A model generated the notes under the pieces. The model saw only the letters and a list, made by a program, of their open reading frames with translations. It did no database searches and was not told the DNA's origin. Positions 61,810-64,000 of a stretch of DNA of 64,000 nucleotides are shown in pieces (the first letter of the stretch is position 1; every line of letters begins with the position of its first letter). The position numbers and the translations under genes were made by a program. The DNA is from Cordylochernes scorpioides (lineage: Eukaryota > Arthropoda > Arachnida > Pseudoscorpiones > Chernetidae). Location of the stretch: NCBI GenBank assembly GCA_030710605.1, contig CP092880.1, positions 352,862 through 416,861 of the forward strand, in the 5' to 3' direction.

Positions 61810-62005
61810 TTAAGATATGTAAATAGAGTCTCTTAAGAGAGACCACCTAAAAACATGACTCAACCTGTTTCTCTTGTAGGTGGTCTCTCATTGAAGATTC
61901 TAATTGATATTAAAGAATCTCTAATGGACCTTTAATAAGAGACTGCCTCTTGGAGAGACGGGTTAAGCTACGATTTTAGGCATCCTCTCAATGGAAGCTC
62001 TACTG
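61810..62005 (-). mobile_element. Pogo/Tigger-like MITE end, minus strand
   Basis: Reverse copy of 31366-31540, ending ctcaatggaagctctactg/ta at 62005. Confidence 0.55.
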
Positions 62006-62394
62006 TATCTACTTTTTCACACTGTTTGGCTTAATAAATGTCATTTTAACCATTTTGAATGTGTATTAATCTAGTCTATTTTTGATATTTTATAGGCAAA
62101 ATCACTTAATTTCAATTCATAGGGAATTCTTAACATTTTTTTTGTCTTCATTCAGCTTACTTTCTATTATATTTTAAGCCATTGTTCCATTATATATATT
62201 TTATACCGTATACACTGTTTTACTTTCAAAAATGTCATTAATAATTTGAATACAGACACATTGAAAACCTTCTTAATGATGATGATAATTTTTAATAAAA
62301 TTTTTGATGGCATATTTGGGAAATAAAACGAAACGAAAAAAGGAAATCTGACAAAAAAAATAGCTATATAACTCTCTCCAAAGTTCTAAATGGT

Positions 62395-62640
62395 CAATTA
62401 GAATCTCCAATGAGAGACCACCTACAAGAGAAACAGGTTGAGTCATGTTTTTAGGTGGTCTCTCTTAAGAGACTCTATTTACATATATTAAAATCATCAT
62501 TTTCTTACTGTTACGTTTAATTACTGCTAATCTCTATATATTAAAATGAATGTATGTCTGTCTATTTGTCAATTATTAATTGGACTGAGCGAGTATTGTC
62601 AGTTTCATTATTCTATATGGTCTGGAAGCATATTAAAATT
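62395..62640 (+). repeat. Partial MITE-Helitron composite repeat
   Basis: Third copy of the same junction: MITE end sequence followed by the Helitron-like start, collinear with 31480-31690. Confidence 0.5.
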
Positions 62641-62984
62641 AACATGAATTCTAGATTCCATCTGTTTTATCTCAATTTACCTTGTCTCTAATTTTGTCCT
62701 GAAAAAGAGTTCATTTCAATAAGTTTGCAGAGTTCTAATACAGAAAGACATTATGATGAGATCTGCTGTTTATTCTGTGGTAAATACAGCGTTTTAACAA
62801 CGGTACATATTCCAATTGTGTTGATAGTTTTCTCTTTTCATCTAACTTACTAATTCTTGTACATATTTCAAATATCTTTCTTTTATTTCTATATTTAGTT
62901 TACCTTTAAAGTGCAAGGGTCTTTAGTGGGACATAGCGTTCTAAGTCGAAATAAAATAACCGCGGTATAAAATTGCCATGGAGC

Positions 62985-63275
62985 TAACAATTGCAAGAGA
63001 TTTGATAAGGAGACAATAATTTGAAGAGAGTTTCTATGAAGCTAGCGATAGGAAGAGAGTTGCTATGGAGCTAACAATGGGAAGAGGGTTGCTATGGAGC
63101 TAACAATGGGAAGAGGGTTGCTATGGAGCTAACAATGGGAAGAGGGTTGCTATGGAGCTAACAATGGGAAGAGGGTTATCAGAAATCAGGCAATAGGAAG
63201 ATAGTTGCCATGGAGCTATCAAAGAAATGCAAATTTACATGGAACTAACAATAGGAAGTGAGTTTCTATGAAGCT
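62985..63275. repeat. 29-bp minisatellite
   Basis: Unit ttgctatggagctaacaatg then ggaagaggg; four near-perfect copies at 63060-63176 with degenerate copies on both sides. Confidence 0.8.
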
Positions 63276-63289
63276 AACAATGGGAAGAG

Positions 63290-63377
63290 AATTTAGAAAT
63301 AGGAGATCATATATCGCCGCAACTCTTTTTATTAATAAAAAGAGTTGCGGCGATATATGATCTCCTATTTCTAAATT
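63290..63377. repeat. 88-bp perfect palindrome without spacer
   Basis: 44-bp arms, aatttagaaataggagatca... and its exact reverse complement, meet at attaat (centre between 63333 and 63334). It lies at the edge of the 29-bp minisatellite. Confidence 0.9.
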
Positions 63378-63737
63378 GTCGAAATCCGCAATCCGGTTAC
63401 CATGAATGGGAAGAGAGTTGCAATAGAGCTAACAATGGGGAAAGCCTGGTTGGCACTAACGCCGACCTCACTTCGAACCTGGGTGTTGGTGGTTCGCTTC
63501 TATCGCCTCTAACTCAATTACTGATTATTCCAAAACCCGCACCTATAACATACCCAAAATACACAGAAGTTAAGAGATATATAGTAAGAGGAAACCTACA
63601 AACAAGGAGCCCATGTAACAAGAAACACAAGTCTGGGAGAAGAGCTTCGTTTATAAGAGAACGATCGGGGAAAACGTCTTTCTACGGGTACCCGTTTATC
63701 TCTTGACAAGGTTATCCCAAAATTTCGTAAACACTTG

Positions 63738-63940
63738 TTGTTGTTGTCGTGTCCAAAGAAGAGTCTCAAATGTCTCCATGCATCTCCATCACAGCAGCAG
63801 CAATATCCACTATCTTGCTCTTCATTGGAAAATGGGTGCTGTTGCCACGTTAGTCACCTTGGAAACGAACCAGAATTTGGTCGAATATTCCAAGGGTCCA
63901 GGGGGGGACCGCAGGGAGGTGTGGTCAGACTCCCCCCCCC
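63738..63940 (-). mobile_element. 203-bp insertion with 12-bp TSD (LINE/SINE 3' fragment)
   Basis: Flanked by cgtaaacacttg at 63726-63737 and 63941-63952. On the minus strand it ends in (CAA)n, like a LINE tail. It splits the repeat that is uninterrupted at 60390-60480. Confidence 0.75.
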
Positions 63941-64000
63941 CGTAAACACTTGCAAAAAATTAAATACCAATATTATTCGCCGTTATGTATAATGTCTTTG

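Noticed and set aside
63440..63520. tRNA-like sequence after the palindrome
   Set aside because: It has gttcg-like motifs but no consistent A/B box spacing or stems.

Overview
This window is eukaryotic, AT-rich and dominated by mobile DNA. The mix of elements (BEL/Pao, Ty1/copia, Ty3/gypsy, RNase H-bearing non-LTR elements, a Penelope-like element, mariner, pogo-type MITEs and Helitrons ending in CTAG) points to an arthropod. The style of the non-LTR C-termini would fit an arachnid such as a spider, but that is inference. I see no bacterial genes or operons. The only host-type gene I can support is a large intronless RPB1 gene (largest subunit of RNA polymerase II) on the minus strand at 24.7-29.8 kb.

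Layout. 0-4 kb: a non-LTR retrotransposon with endonuclease, RT and RNase H, split by a palindromic element made of two head-to-head tRNA-containing arms. 4-10.6 kb: small LINE fragments (several with target-site duplications, TSDs), a SINE-like repeat, an LTR relic, a second palindromic element and a Helitron nested inside it. 10.6-16.5 kb: an apparently intact BEL/Pao element with matching 360-bp LTRs and a 5-bp TSD. 16.7-24.4 kb: a degenerate copia element carrying a young nested copia that has gag, protease and integrase but no reverse transcriptase. 24.7-29.8 kb: RPB1. 30.3-31.2 kb: an internally deleted mariner. 31.4-40.6 kb: MITE and Helitron sequence, with an intact gypsy element (33.9-39.5 kb) inserted in a Helitron; its gag and pol are joined by a textbook -1 frameshift heptamer. 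40.6-49.3 kb: what looks like the shell of a non-autonomous LTR element, filled with an R1-like LINE, a head-to-tail Helitron array and a 41-bp minisatellite. 49.5-51.4 kb: a second minisatellite and foldback repeats. 51.6-55.0 kb: a head-to-head inverted pair of Penelope-like elements. 55-64 kb: mostly unassigned DNA with MITEs, LTR-like, SINE-like and foldback repeats, a small minisatellite and an 88-bp perfect palindrome.

How it fits together. Insertion order can often be read from nesting and TSDs: Helitron in foldback element, copia in copia, gypsy in Helitron, Helitrons and a MITE in a LINE in an LTR element. The most interesting points are the fast-evolving intronless RPB1, whose acidic C-terminal tip survives only in a shifted frame; the recently moved copia that lacks RT; and the shared design of the Penelope pair and the tRNA-bearing palindromes (head-to-head arms, a 30-40 bp tail on one arm only, 14-bp TSDs), which suggests the palindromes are spread by Penelope-type machinery. 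All identifications are from reading motifs by eye; no database search was run.
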